Shown in pieces: positions 12,291-21,057 of a DNA stretch of 64,000 nucleotides. The notes under the pieces are model-generated. The model was not told the DNA's origin and made no database searches. It saw only the letters and a program-made list of their open reading frames with translations. The stretch is taken from NCBI GenBank assembly GCA_018261935.1, contig JAGTRP010000008.1, positions 62,001 through 126,000 on the forward strand. The letters are read 5' to 3'. The DNA is from Rhodocyclaceae bacterium. GTDB lineage: Bacteria; Pseudomonadota; Gammaproteobacteria; Burkholderiales; Rhodocyclaceae. Numbering within the stretch: the first letter of the stretch is position 1; each line of letters begins with the position of its first letter. The position numbers and the translations under genes are program-made.

Positions 12291-14198
12291 TCAGGGAGCC
12301 GGTATTGACTCCAGTTCGTCCTGGGCTTCGAGCCAGCGCTCCTCGGCGGCGTCGATGTCGCCGGCAAGCCGGGCCTGGCGCTGGTGCATGGCATCGATAC
12401 CGCTGCGGTCGGCGCCGGGGGCGTAGAGCGCCGGGTTGGCCAGCTGCCCGTCGAGGGCGGATTTTTCCGCATTCCAGGCCGCCAGTTTCTTCTCCAGCTG
12501 CTCGATCTCCTTCATGAGGGGCCGGCGGCGGGCGAGGAGGGCCTGACGGTTGGCGGCTTCTTCCTCCCGCTTCTGCCGGCGCTCGGCCTTCTGGGCCGCC
12601 GCATCCGGTTCCGGGGCGCGCTGGGCGCTACGCTGCTCGGCCAGCCAGGCGGCATAGTCGTCCAGGTCCCCCTCGAAGGGCATCGCCTTGCCATGGGCCA
12701 CCAGCCACAGCTCGTCGGCGCAGGTGCGCAGCAGGTGGCGGTCATGGGAGACGAGGACCACGCCGCCCTCGAAATCCTGGAGGGCGAAGTTCAGGGCCTC
12801 CCGCATTTCCAGGTCCAGGTGGTTGGTGGGTTCGTCCAGGAGGAGCAGATTGGGCCGGGTGCGGATGAGGAGCGCCAGGGCGAGCCGGGATTTTTCGCCG
12901 CCGGAAAAGGGCCCCACCGGGCGGGTAGCCATCTCGCCGCGGAAATCGAAGCCCCCCAGGTAGTCCCGCAGCTCCTGCTCCGGGGTGGTCGGCTCCAGAC
13001 GGGTGACATGCTGCAGCGGCGACTCGTCCGGCCGCAGCTGTTCCAGCTGGTGCTGGGCGAAGTAGCCGATGTTGAGGGCCTTGGCGTCCCGGCGCTCGCC
13101 GGCTGTCATGGCGAGGGCTCCGGCCAGGAGCTTGACCAGGGTGGACTTGCCGGCGCCGTTGCGGCCCAGGAGGCCGATGCGGCTGCCGGGCCGCAGGGTG
13201 AGATTGACCCCTTCCAGGATGGGCTTGCCGCCGTAGCCGGCGGAACCGCCGGCGAGGACGAGAAGCGGGTCGGGGAGGACCTCCGGGGTGCGGAAATCAA
13301 AGTGGAAAGGCGAATCCACATGGGCCGCGGCCACGATCTCCATGCGCCCCAGGGCCTTGACCCGGCTCTGGGCCTGGCGAGCCTTGGTGGCCTTGGCCTT
13401 GAAGCGGTCGATGAAGCGCTGCAGATGGGCGATCTGCTTCTGCTGGGCCTCGAAGGTGGCCTGCTGGACGGCGAGCTGGGCGGCCCGGGTGCGCTCGTAA
13501 TCGGAATACCCGCCGGTGGTCAGGGTCAGGCGCTGGCGCTCGATGGCCAGGATCTGGCCGACCACGGCATCGAGAAAATCCCGGTCATGGGAAATGAGGA
13601 GCAGGGTGGCTGGGGTGGCCTTGAGCCAGCCTTCCAGCCAGAGGACCGCATCCAGGTCCAGGTGGTTGGTGGGCTCGTCGAGGAGGAGCAGGTCGGCCCG
13701 GCAGGAGAGGGCCCGGGCGAGGTTGAGGCGGACCCGCCAGCCCCCCGAGAACTCGGCTACCGGCTTGTCGAAATCGGCGTCGGTGAAGCCCAGGCCGTGG
13801 AGCACCTCGGCAGCCCGGGCCCGGGCGGAGTAGCCGCCGATCTCGCCGTAGCGGGCGTGCAGGTGGCCGATGGCCTCGCCGTCGCCGGCGGATTCGGCCG
13901 CCGCCAGTTCCCGCTCCACCCGGCGCAGCTCCTCGTCGCCGTCGAGGACAAATTCGATGGCGGGGGTGGGGAGAGCCGGGGTTTCCTGGGCGACCCGGGC
14001 GATGTGCCAGGCGGCGGGCAATTCGACGTCACCGGCTTCGGCATGGAGCTCGCCGGCCAGGAGGGCGAAAAGGCTGGACTTGCCGCAGCCGTTGGCCCCC
14101 ACCAGGCCGACCCGCCAACCGGGGTGAATCTGGACATTGGCGTCGACCACCAGGGGGCGGCCGGCGCGGGCGAAAGTGACTTGGCGCAGGGCAATCAT
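12291..14198 (-). CDS. ABC-F family ATP-binding protein (YheS-like)
   Basis: 635 residues with two ABC ATPase domains and no membrane segments. Walker A motifs are GANGCGKSS (about residue 35) and GRNGAGKST (about 335). ABC signatures are FSGGWRVRL and FSGGEKSRL, and both Walker B motifs are LLLLDEPTNHLDL. An arginine/lysine-rich linker with an Ala-Gln stretch separates them, and a Glu-rich coiled coil forms the C-terminus. ABC-F proteins of this type act on the ribosome; length and domain order fit YheS best. The ATG at 14198 gives the expected N-terminus. Confidence 0.9.
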   Translation of the reverse strand: MIALRQVTFARAGRPLVVDANVQIHPGWRVGLVGANGCGKSSLFALLAGELHAEAGDVELPAAWHIARVAQETPALPTPAIEFVLDGDEELRRVERELAAAESAGDGEAIGHLHARYGEIGGYSARARAAEVLHGLGFTDADFDKPVAEFSGGWRVRLNLARALSCRADLLLLDEPTNHLDLDAVLWLEGWLKATPATLLLISHDRDFLDAVVGQILAIERQRLTLTTGGYSDYERTRAAQLAVQQATFEAQQKQIAHLQRFIDRFKAKATKARQAQSRVKALGRMEIVAAAHVDSPFHFDFRTPEVLPDPLLVLAGGSAGYGGKPILEGVNLTLRPGSRIGLLGRNGAGKSTLVKLLAGALAMTAGERRDAKALNIGYFAQHQLEQLRPDESPLQHVTRLEPTTPEQELRDYLGGFDFRGEMATRPVGPFSGGEKSRLALALLIRTRPNLLLLDEPTNHLDLEMREALNFALQDFEGGVVLVSHDRHLLRTCADELWLVAHGKAMPFEGDLDDYAAWLAEQRSAQRAPEPDAAAQKAERRQKREEEAANRQALLARRRPLMKEIEQLEKKLAAWNAEKSALDGQLANPALYAPGADRSGIDAMHQRQARLAGDIDAAEERWLEAQDELESIPAP

Positions 14199-14262
14199 GG
14201 GGGACGGATTATAGCGGCCCCAATGGGATAGAATCTTTTGCACCGCAATATCTGGGCGTGCC

Positions 14263-15468
14263 ATGGTCAAGAAGATCCGCATCGAACAGCTCAAGCCGGG
14301 GATGTTCATCCATGATCTGAACTGCGGCTGGCTTGATCACCCGTTCCTGACCAACAGCTTCGCCGTCCGCGACGAAGCCGCTGTCGAGAAAATCCGTGCC
14401 GTCGGGGTGCGCGAACTGTATATCGATCCCCTGCGGGGGGACGATGTCGTTTCGGCGCCCACCAAGCAGGAGGTGAACCAGGACCTGGAGCAACGTCTTC
14501 TCAAGATCGCCGAGAAGGACGTGGACAAGCCCGCCACCGCCGAGCTGGCGGTAGAGGGCCCCCGGGCCAAGCGCCTGCACACCGAAGCCAATCGCATCGT
14601 CAAGAGCCTGATGGACAACGTCCGTCTTGGGCAGCAGATCGAACTCGAACGCCTCGAACCCATGGTCGAGAACATGGTCGACTCCATATTCCGGAACCAG
14701 GATGCCCTGCTGCCCCTGGCCCGGCTGAAGAAGCACGACACCTATACCTTCGAGCACTCGGTGAGCGTCTGCACTCTGATGGTGGCATTTTCCCGGGGCA
14801 TGAGGCTTTCCAGGGAAGTCATCAAGGAGATCGGGATGGGCGCCCTGCTGCATGACGTGGGCAAGGCCCAGGTGCCGGACGCCATCCTCAACAAGCCGGC
14901 CAAGCTGACCGATGAAGAATTCGACAAGATGAAATCCCATGTCGTCCAGAGCGTCACCCTTCTGGAGGCTGCCGCCGGCGTCAGCGAAACCGCCCTGCAG
15001 GTGGCCGGCCAGCACCACGAGCGCCACGACGGCACCGGCTACCCGAACAAGCTCAAGGGCGATGCCATCTCGCTCTACGGCCGCATGGCCTCGGTGGTGG
15101 ACGTCTATGACGCCATTTCCTCCGACCGGGTTTACCACAAGGGCATGCCGCCCCCCGAAGCCCTCAAGAAACTCCTCGAATGGTCGGACCACCATTTCGA
15201 ACCGATCCTGGTGCACCGTTTCATCCGCGCTATCGGCATCTACCCTTCCGGCACCCTGGTACGGCTTGCCAGCGGCCGCCTGGCGATCGTCATGGAGCAG
15301 AATGAAGGCAGCCTTCTGGAGCCGACGGTGCAGGTCATCTATGATATCGACAGCCAGCACTACATCCCGCCGGAAGTCCTCGATCTCTCCCGCACCCACG
15401 ACCGCATCATCGCTTTTGAAAGTTACCAGAAATGGAAAATCGACCCCTATCGCTGGCTGCCCGCCTGA
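14263..15468 (+). CDS. HD-GYP domain phosphodiesterase with DUF3391
   Basis: 401 residues, no membrane helix. An N-terminal DUF3391 domain (about 1-135) precedes an HD-GYP domain. His165 lies in the EHS segment, the HD dyad is at 197-198 (LLHDVGK), and HHERHDGTGYP occupies 251-261. All metal ligands that can be checked are present, so it is probably an active cyclic-di-GMP phosphodiesterase. DUF3391 is a family domain of unknown role. Its 3' end overlaps the next gene by 37 bases. A second DUF3391-HD-GYP gene lies 0.6 kb downstream. Confidence 0.9.
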   Translation: MVKKIRIEQLKPGMFIHDLNCGWLDHPFLTNSFAVRDEAAVEKIRAVGVRELYIDPLRGDDVVSAPTKQEVNQDLEQRLLKIAEKDVDKPATAELAVEGPRAKRLHTEANRIVKSLMDNVRLGQQIELERLEPMVENMVDSIFRNQDALLPLARLKKHDTYTFEHSVSVCTLMVAFSRGMRLSREVIKEIGMGALLHDVGKAQVPDAILNKPAKLTDEEFDKMKSHVVQSVTLLEAAAGVSETALQVAGQHHERHDGTGYPNKLKGDAISLYGRMASVVDVYDAISSDRVYHKGMPPPEALKKLLEWSDHHFEPILVHRFIRAIGIYPSGTLVRLASGRLAIVMEQNEGSLLEPTVQVIYDIDSQHYIPPEVLDLSRTHDRIIAFESYQKWKIDPYRWLPA

Positions 15469-16052
15469 TTTTCGTGGCCGGGTACCTGGCAGCCTCCGCG
15501 GTCGCCTGGGCCCAGAGCGATGGCGCCAGGCCGGCTCCGGACCAGCGCGCCGACTGGGACCGGCGGCTGGAGGAAGCCAGGGGATTGCAGGAGAAGGGCA
15601 CCGCCCTGGAGCAGCAGGCCAAGGAGGCTTATGAAGCCAGGAAAAAGGCGTGCTTCAAGAAGTTCCGGGTGGCCGGTTGCCAACAGGAGGCCAGGGATGA
15701 GTACGTCGAGGCCGCCAACGAAGCCCGCCGCATCGAGAACGACGGCAAGGCCCGGGAGCGCCAGGTGAAGAAAGAGGAATTGGCCGACGAGGATGCGCGC
15801 CGCCTGGCCCGGGAACCCCAGCGGCAGGCCGACCTGCAGGCCAGGGAAGCGGAAATCCGGGCCGAGCAGGAGCACAGCGAAAGCACCCGGGCGGCCAAGC
15901 TGGCGGAAAAGGAAGAACAGGCCCGTATCGGCGCCGAGCGCCGGGCCGCCGACGAGGAGCGCCTGCGCAAGAAGCAGGAGGCCCACCAGCGCAAGGTGGC
16001 CGAGAAAATGGCCAAGGCCAGGCAGCGGGAAAAGGCGGAGGCCGGCCGCTGA
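15432..16052 (+). CDS. Secreted coiled-coil protein between two HD-GYP genes
   Basis: 206 residues of unknown function. A signal peptide ends near residue 28 (VAWAQ). Nearly all of the mature part is charged helix rich in Glu, Lys, Arg and Ala in heptad-like order, so a long periplasmic coiled coil is expected. Two cysteines (KACFKKF and GCQQEA, about residues 74 and 83) may form a disulfide. The start codon lies inside the end of the preceding HD-GYP gene in another frame, suggesting coupled expression. I recognise no family beyond generic coiled coil. Confidence 0.72.
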   Translation: MENRPLSLAARLIFVAGYLAASAVAWAQSDGARPAPDQRADWDRRLEEARGLQEKGTALEQQAKEAYEARKKACFKKFRVAGCQQEARDEYVEAANEARRIENDGKARERQVKKEELADEDARRLAREPQRQADLQAREAEIRAEQEHSESTRAAKLAEKEEQARIGAERRAADEERLRKKQEAHQRKVAEKMAKARQREKAEAGR

Positions 16053-16095
16053 TAGCGGACCGGGCATGACCGGCAAGGCGGAGGCAGGACGGGCG

Positions 16096-17307
16096 ATGAT
16101 CCGAAAGATACCCGCCGCGAAGCTGATTCCCGGCATGTATGTGGTGGACCTGCACAAGGGCTGGTTCGAGCACAGCCTGTGGCGTCGGCATTTCCCCGTC
16201 CATGACGAAGCCCTGGTGCAGCGCCTTATCGCCGATGGGGTGACCGAGGTCAGCATCGACACCAGCCGCGGTGCCGATCTGCCGCCGGAGGTGCCGGTTT
16301 CCGTAGTGAAACGCGGCCGGCCGAGACATCCCTCCCGGGTCGAGGCGCTGGTGCCCGAACCCACCGTTTCCCTCGCCGAGGAGCGCCGACGGGCGAGCCG
16401 GCTCCTGCGCGAGGCGACGGACAAGGTCCAGGAGCTCATCGTCGTTGCCAGGACGGGCCGGGTGGTGGAAGCCGGGACGCTGGAGCCGGTGGTCGGCAAG
16501 ATGATCGAATCGGTGGCGCGCAACCCGGATGCCCTGGCGCCCTTGGCCCGCCTGAAGCGGATCGAGACCTACGCCACCCACCATGCGGTGGCCACCGCCG
16601 CCCTCGTCATCGCCATGGCTCAGCAGCAGAGCCTTGGCCGCAGCGAAATCGAACAATTGGCCCTCGGCACCCTGGTCAAGGACGTTGGCCAAGTTGCCCT
16701 GGACGCCCGCCTCATCACCAAGCCCGGGGAGCTCTCGAGCCAGGAGCGCTCCCTGGTCCATTCCCACGTCGAGGAAGGGCTGGCGGTGCTGGACGCCACC
16801 ACCCGCCTGCCGGAAACCGCGGTGGCCGTGGTGCTGGAGCATCATGAGCGCTACGACGGCTCGGGCTACCCCTACCACATGGTCGGCGAGGATATTTCCA
16901 GCGCCGGACGCATGGCCGCCATTGTCGACACCTACGACGCCATGACCTCGGATCGGCCCTACCGGCGAGCCCTGTCGCCGGCGGCGGCCCTCAAGCAGGT
17001 GTACGAGGGAGGAGGCTTCCTGTTCGACCCCGAATTGGCTGCCAGCTTTATCCGCACCGTCGGCATCTACCCGGTGGGGACCCTGGTCCGTCTGGAAAGC
17101 GGTCACCTGGCGGTGGTCCGGGAGGTTCGCCACGACGATCTCCTGCACCCCGTGGTCCGGGTGATCTTCCATGCCGCGCGTCGGCAATACGTCACTCCGG
17201 TGGAAGTGGACCTCGCCCGCCGCTACGGCAATCACTACGGCAATATCGTGGCGGCCGAGGAATTCGAGGACTGGGGCATCAATCCCCTGCGCTGGCAACC
17301 AGCCTGA
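16096..17307 (+). CDS. HD-GYP paralogue with DUF3391 and a degenerate HD dyad
   Basis: 403 residues, the same layout as the gene at 14263 (DUF3391, then HD-GYP). HHERYDGSGYP at 249-259 is intact, but the HD dyad is KD at 195-196 (LVKDVGQ) and the following Lys of HDxGK is Gln. Loss of that metal-ligand His suggests weak or no phosphodiesterase activity and perhaps a c-di-GMP sensing or partner role. The start at 16096 fits the conserved MIRKI N-terminus with AGGA six bases upstream; 16066 is an alternative. The end overlaps convergent mutY by 29 bases. Confidence 0.86.
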   Translation: MIRKIPAAKLIPGMYVVDLHKGWFEHSLWRRHFPVHDEALVQRLIADGVTEVSIDTSRGADLPPEVPVSVVKRGRPRHPSRVEALVPEPTVSLAEERRRASRLLREATDKVQELIVVARTGRVVEAGTLEPVVGKMIESVARNPDALAPLARLKRIETYATHHAVATAALVIAMAQQQSLGRSEIEQLALGTLVKDVGQVALDARLITKPGELSSQERSLVHSHVEEGLAVLDATTRLPETAVAVVLEHHERYDGSGYPYHMVGEDISSAGRMAAIVDTYDAMTSDRPYRRALSPAAALKQVYEGGGFLFDPELAASFIRTVGIYPVGTLVRLESGHLAVVREVRHDDLLHPVVRVIFHAARRQYVTPVEVDLARRYGNHYGNIVAAEEFEDWGINPLRWQPA

Positions 17308-18322
17308 CCAGCTTCTTCACCGGGGTTGGCACCCCCGCCGCGGGGGCCAAGCCGATTGCCAGCCATTCCAGATTCCTTTCCGCCGCCGTGTGGCAATCGG
17401 GGGCGACCCGGCAGAGCACCGGCCGGATATGGAGGCGGAAATGGGTGAAGACGTGCAGCAGCGGAGGCAATTCCAGGCAGTCTTCGGCGTGGAGGCCGAG
17501 GCGGGCGAGCACTGCCGCCGGCTCCCCCTCGGGAGGCACCAGGAGGCCGCCCCAGATGCCGGCCGGAGGGCGGCGCTCGAAGAGGATGTGCTGGCCGTCG
17601 CTGATGAGAACCAGGGTGGTTTCCCGCTCCGGCAACGCCGGCCGCGGCCGGCGGGCCGGCAGCTCGGCCTGGCGGCCCTGCCGGTAGGCGACGCAGGTGG
17701 CCTGTAGAGGGCAAAGGCCGCACGCGGGCCGGGGGCGAGTGCATACGGTGGCACCCAGGTCCATGAGCCCCTGGGTGTATGCCTCCATGTCGTCTTCCGG
17801 CAGGAGGGAATCCGCCAGGGCCCACAAGGCTCTGTCCGCCGCCGCCGTGCCGGGAACGCCTTCGATGCCGAAATGCCGGCAAAAGACACGCTTGACGTTG
17901 CCGTCCAGGATGGCAGCCCGCCGGCCCCAGGCAAAGGCCGCAATGGCCGCCGCCGTGGAGGGGCCGATGCCCGGAAGCCCGGCCAGTTCCTCTGGCGTTG
18001 CCGGGAAGCGGCCGCCGTGGTCTTCCATCACCCGCTGGGCGCAGCGGTGCAGGTTGCGGGCCCGGGCGTAGTAGCCGAGCCCGGCCCAGGCCTCGATAAC
18101 CGCCGCCAGAGGAGCCGCCGCCAGGGCGGCGACGTCGGGGAAGCGTTCGAGAAAGCGCTGGTAATAGGGAATGACCGTCGCCACCTGGGTCTGCTGGAGC
18201 ATGATCTCGGACAGCCAGATGCGGTAGGGGTCCCGGGTCCGCTGCCAGGGCAGGTCATGGCGGCCGTGCCGTTTCTGCCACTCGATGAGGCGGCGGGAGA
18301 AGGTTTCTGGAGCTTGCTTCAA
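17279..18322 (-). CDS. mutY: Adenine DNA glycosylase
   Basis: About 347 residues. MutY removes adenine mispaired with 8-oxoguanine. Visible features are the catalytic Glu in LSEIMLQQTQVATV near residue 40, the helix-hairpin-helix LPGIGPSTAAAI, and the catalytic Asp of GNVKRVFCR. The [4Fe-4S] cluster cysteines are spaced C-x6-C-x2-C-x5-C, and a C-terminal NUDIX-like MutT domain contains RRPPAGIWGGL. No ATG fits the conserved N-terminus; I propose TTG at 18322 with GAGG eight bases upstream, so the start is uncertain. It overlaps the HD-GYP gene end to end. Confidence 0.92.
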   Translation of the reverse strand: MKQAPETFSRRLIEWQKRHGRHDLPWQRTRDPYRIWLSEIMLQQTQVATVIPYYQRFLERFPDVAALAAAPLAAVIEAWAGLGYYARARNLHRCAQRVMEDHGGRFPATPEELAGLPGIGPSTAAAIAAFAWGRRAAILDGNVKRVFCRHFGIEGVPGTAAADRALWALADSLLPEDDMEAYTQGLMDLGATVCTRPRPACGLCPLQATCVAYRQGRQAELPARRPRPALPERETTLVLISDGQHILFERRPPAGIWGGLLVPPEGEPAAVLARLGLHAEDCLELPPLLHVFTHFRLHIRPVLCRVAPDCHTAAERNLEWLAIGLAPAAGVPTPVKKLVRLVASAGD

Positions 18323-18391
18323 GGCCTGTGCCTCGACAGGTATCGGGAGGGAGGCCGATAATACGCGTTTTTCGCTGCAAGGCCGTTTCAG

Positions 18392-18943
18392 ATGTCCCAG
18401 TCTTCCCCCGATTGCATGGCGCCGCCGACGGCTGTGCAATGCACCAGCAGCGATCCTTCCATTCCCCTCGACTGCCGCGCCCTGCGCAATACCCTGGGGC
18501 GCTTCGCCACCGGTGTGGCCGTGGTGACGGCAGTGGATCCGGACGGCCATCCCGTCGGGCTGACCGTCAATTCCTTCGCTGCCGTCTCCCTCAATCCGCC
18601 CTTGGTGCTCTGGAGCCTGGCCAATGCCTCGGGCCACCTGGAAGCCTTCCGGCGGGCGAGCCATCACTGCATCAATATCCTCGCCGCCGACCAGGAGGAC
18701 ATCTCCAACCGTTTCGCCACCTGGCCGGTGGACCGCTTCGCCGGCCTCGCCTGGCATCCCGGCCTGGGGGGAGCCCCCCGCCTCGACGGTTGCTGCGCCC
18801 ATTTCGAAGTGAGGAATGACATCCAGCATCCGGGCGGCGACCACCTCATTTTCATCCTCCGGGTGGAAGGCTTCGACGAGGCTCCGGAACGGGCACCCCT
18901 GGTCTTCCATGGCGGCCGTTATCGCCACCTGGCCGACCTCTGA
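18392..18943 (+). CDS. Flavin reductase-like FMN-binding protein
   Basis: 183 residues of the short flavin reductase family (split beta-barrel). The core runs from RNTLGRFATGVAVVTA (about residue 31) through GLTVNSFAAVSLNPPLVLW (about 55) to a C-terminal LVFHGGRYRHL segment. Such proteins reduce FMN with NAD(P)H, often to feed a two-component monooxygenase, but no monooxygenase gene is near. It is divergent from mutY, with about 70 bases between them. The partner and true substrate are unknown. Confidence 0.86.
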   Translation: MSQSSPDCMAPPTAVQCTSSDPSIPLDCRALRNTLGRFATGVAVVTAVDPDGHPVGLTVNSFAAVSLNPPLVLWSLANASGHLEAFRRASHHCINILAADQEDISNRFATWPVDRFAGLAWHPGLGGAPRLDGCCAHFEVRNDIQHPGGDHLIFILRVEGFDEAPERAPLVFHGGRYRHLADL

Positions 18944-19025
18944 TTCACCTCCGGCGGGGCCCTGGCCGGGACAGAAAGATTGAACCCGGCGGCATCTGCG
19001 CTTAGAATATGCCCTTCGGCGCGAT

Positions 19026-19077
19026 GCGGGCGTCGTACAATGGCATTGTTTCAGCTTCCCAAGCTGATAGAGGGTTC
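19026..19077 (+). pseudogene. Truncated tRNA-Gly remnant
   Basis: These 52 bases match the 5' part of a tRNA-Gly: a GCGGGCG acceptor strand, a D-arm with AATGG, and a perfect anticodon stem around TTCCCAA. The similarity stops at GGGTTC inside the T-arm, and no 3' acceptor strand follows. The D-stem also pairs poorly. An intact tRNA-Gly starts 53 bases further on. This looks like a broken second copy. Confidence 0.6.
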
Positions 19078-19130
19078 TTGTTGCAGGCTGGTTCTGATGC
19101 ACATTTGAAGCGCCTCCAGTTGCCATCCAA

Positions 19131-19204
19131 GCGGGTGTAGTTCAATGGTAGAACGGCAGCTTCCCAAGCTGCATACGAGGGTTCGATTCCCTTCACCCGC
19201 TCCA
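19131..19204 (+). tRNA. tRNA-Gly (anticodon CCC)
   Basis: A complete 74-base cloverleaf including an encoded CCA end. The acceptor stem GCGGGTG pairs with the CACCCGC end. The anticodon stem GCAGC/GCTGC holds the loop TTCCCAA with anticodon CCC, reading GGG codons. The T-arm GAGGG-TTCGATT-CCCTT is intact. It lies between the flavin reductase and the Lon-domain gene, with a truncated tRNA-Gly just upstream. Confidence 0.96.
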
Positions 19205-19276
19205 GCTCCCCAAACTTCCCTTCTTCCCGTTTTCGCACGCAGGCTGCGCCAGATCGGTTCGCCAGGATCTCGGCGG

Positions 19277-19903
19277 TCAGCTCAGGAGCTTGCGCTGCTC
19301 CAGGTATTTTTCGAGGATTTCGAGGCGGGTCAGGGGGTCGTCCAACTCCAGCAGTTTTTGCTTGGCGAGATTCTGGACCGGCAATATCTCGGTCAGGCGG
19401 CAGCCGACCCACTGGGCGTCGTCGTAGTAATGGGGCTCGGGCATGCGCTCTGCGCCCAGATCGTTGACGATGCGCTTCAGGAGCGGCAGGAGCCGTAGCC
19501 GTTCCGGCGGGACCGGGACGGCGGCGGTCTCCGGTATGGGTTCCACTTTGGCCCGCAAGAGCTTGTCGGGCTCCACGTGCTTTTCGAGAATGCGGAACCG
19601 CTGGCCTCCCCGGGCGGTGATGACCAGGATACCGAGCTGGGGCATCTCCCAACTGGCGATCTCGGCCAGGGTGCCGATGGGGTGGGGCTCCGCCGGGGTG
19701 CCGGTTTCCCCGCCGGCGGCGATGAGGCAGACGCCGAAGGGCTTCTGTTCCTTCATGCAGGCGGCGGCCATGTCCAGATAACGCTGCTCGAAGAGCTTGA
19801 GGGTCACCAGGCCCCCCGGGAAAAGCACCGTGTTGAGGGGAAAGACCGGCACATCGAGAGATGCCGGCAAAGCCCGCCGGCGCAGAAAATCAAAAAAGCC
19901 CAT
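19277..19903 (-). CDS. LON peptidase N-terminal domain protein
   Basis: 208 residues forming a stand-alone Lon substrate-binding (PUA-like) domain, with the family opening VPVFPLNTVLFPGG at about 18-31 followed by FEQRYLDM. There is no AAA+ or protease domain. Such proteins are common next to housekeeping genes in proteobacteria, and their role is unclear. The gene follows ubiX by 13 bases and is probably in the same transcript. Confidence 0.88.
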   Translation of the reverse strand: MGFFDFLRRRALPASLDVPVFPLNTVLFPGGLVTLKLFEQRYLDMAAACMKEQKPFGVCLIAAGGETGTPAEPHPIGTLAEIASWEMPQLGILVITARGGQRFRILEKHVEPDKLLRAKVEPIPETAAVPVPPERLRLLPLLKRIVNDLGAERMPEPHYYDDAQWVGCRLTEILPVQNLAKQKLLELDDPLTRLEILEKYLEQRKLLS

Positions 19904-19916
19904 GGCGTCCTCGCGT

Positions 19917-20528
19917 CTATGCCCCTGCTTCGCCCCAGCGCTGCATCAGTTCGTGGGGGACAGCCAACTGGTCGAGGATGCGGGCGACGACGAAATCCAC
20001 CAAGTCTTCGACTCCCCGTGGGTGATGGTAAAAGCCGGGATTGGGCGGCAGGATGACGGCACCGGCTTGCGCCAGCCGCAGCATGTTTTCCAGGTGGATG
20101 GCCGACAGGGGGGTTTCACGTGGAACGAGCACCAGCTTGCGCCTTTCTTTGATCGCCACGTCGGCGGCGCGTTCGATCAGGTTGTCGGACAACCCCTGGG
20201 CGATGGCGGCCAGGGTGCCCATGGAGCAGGGGCAGACCACCATGGCGTCCGGCGGGTTGGAGCCGGACGCCACCGGGGCGAACCATTCCTCCCGGCCGTA
20301 GACTTCGAGCCTGTCCGGCGGGACGGGGAAGCGGCCGAGGAGCGCCGCCTTGGCTTCGGCCGGGCGGGAAGGCAGGTCGAGGGCCATTTCCTGCTTCGCT
20401 ACCACCTGGGCCGCCTGAGAGTAGAGGAGCTGGACCCGCACGCCGGCCGCCAGCAGGCATTCCAGCAGACGCAGGCCGTAGGGCATGCCGGAGGCGCCGG
20501 TGAGGGCGAGGCAGACGGTTTTAGGCAT
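19917..20528 (-). CDS. ubiX: Flavin prenyltransferase UbiX
   Basis: 203 residues. UbiX joins dimethylallyl phosphate to FMN to make prenylated FMN, the cofactor of UbiD decarboxylases in ubiquinone synthesis. The FMN-binding TGASGMPYGLRLLE segment lies at 10-23. CPCSMGTLAAIAQGLSDNLIERAADV, split by the conserved CS and SDNL motifs, and the RETPLSAIHLENM segment are also typical. It overlaps the Gx-transporter gene by eight bases. No ubiD is in this window. Confidence 0.95.
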   Translation of the reverse strand: MPKTVCLALTGASGMPYGLRLLECLLAAGVRVQLLYSQAAQVVAKQEMALDLPSRPAEAKAALLGRFPVPPDRLEVYGREEWFAPVASGSNPPDAMVVCPCSMGTLAAIAQGLSDNLIERAADVAIKERRKLVLVPRETPLSAIHLENMLRLAQAGAVILPPNPGFYHHPRGVEDLVDFVVARILDQLAVPHELMQRWGEAGA

Positions 20529-21057
20529 GGAGAGGTCCCGAGTGGGGCTGTTCGTTCATCAGCCGGGCGACGATGAGGCCGTTGATGGTGCCGAAGAACA
20601 GGGCGGCAGCCCCGAAAACCGGCGTCAGCAGGAAGACGCCATCGTGGGGAATGAGCCAGGCCCGGGCCAGCAGCAGTTGGCCGCCGATATGGGCAAAGGC
20701 GGCGAGGATGCTCCAGCTCACCGGCCCGAACCAGCGTTCCGGGAGATGGCGGGCCAGGGCGAGCATCCCGAGGCTGGCCACCGAGCCGGTGGCCGACAGG
20801 AAAAATCCCGGCGCCAGGAACTGGCCCAGGAGCAGGCTCCCGGCCAGGACCCGCAGGCCGGTGACCCAGGCCGCCGTGGTCCAGCCGTAGCGGGCGAGCA
20901 CCAGCAGGGTGACGATATTGGCCAGTCCCGGCTTCACTCCGGGCAGGGGGGTGGGGATGGCGGCATCGATGAGGGAGAGGCCGACCGCCGCTGCCGCCAG
21001 GCGAGCGATGCGGCGGTCCTCGGCGCTGACCGACAGCTCAGTAACTGAGAGAGTCAT
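20521..21057 (-). CDS. Gx transporter family membrane protein
   Basis: 178 residues with about five hydrophobic helices and the PTPLPGVKPGLANIVTLL segment typical of the Hpre_diP_synt_I/Gx transporter family, which is related to ECF-type S components. The family is sometimes labelled heptaprenyl diphosphate synthase component I, but an enzymatic role is doubtful. The start ATG at 21057 lies inside the upstream NusG-II gene (20-base overlap). The two genes form a common pair; the substrate is unknown. Confidence 0.82.
   Translation of the reverse strand: MTLSVTELSVSAEDRRIARLAAAAVGLSLIDAAIPTPLPGVKPGLANIVTLLVLARYGWTTAAWVTGLRVLAGSLLLGQFLAPGFFLSATGSVASLGMLALARHLPERWFGPVSWSILAAFAHIGGQLLLARAWLIPHDGVFLLTPVFGAAALFFGTINGLIVARLMNEQPHSGPLHA

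Noticed and set aside
18323-19126. Long N-terminal extension of the mutY frame
   Set aside because: It runs antisense through the flavin reductase gene and the truncated tRNA region and resembles no MutY domain.
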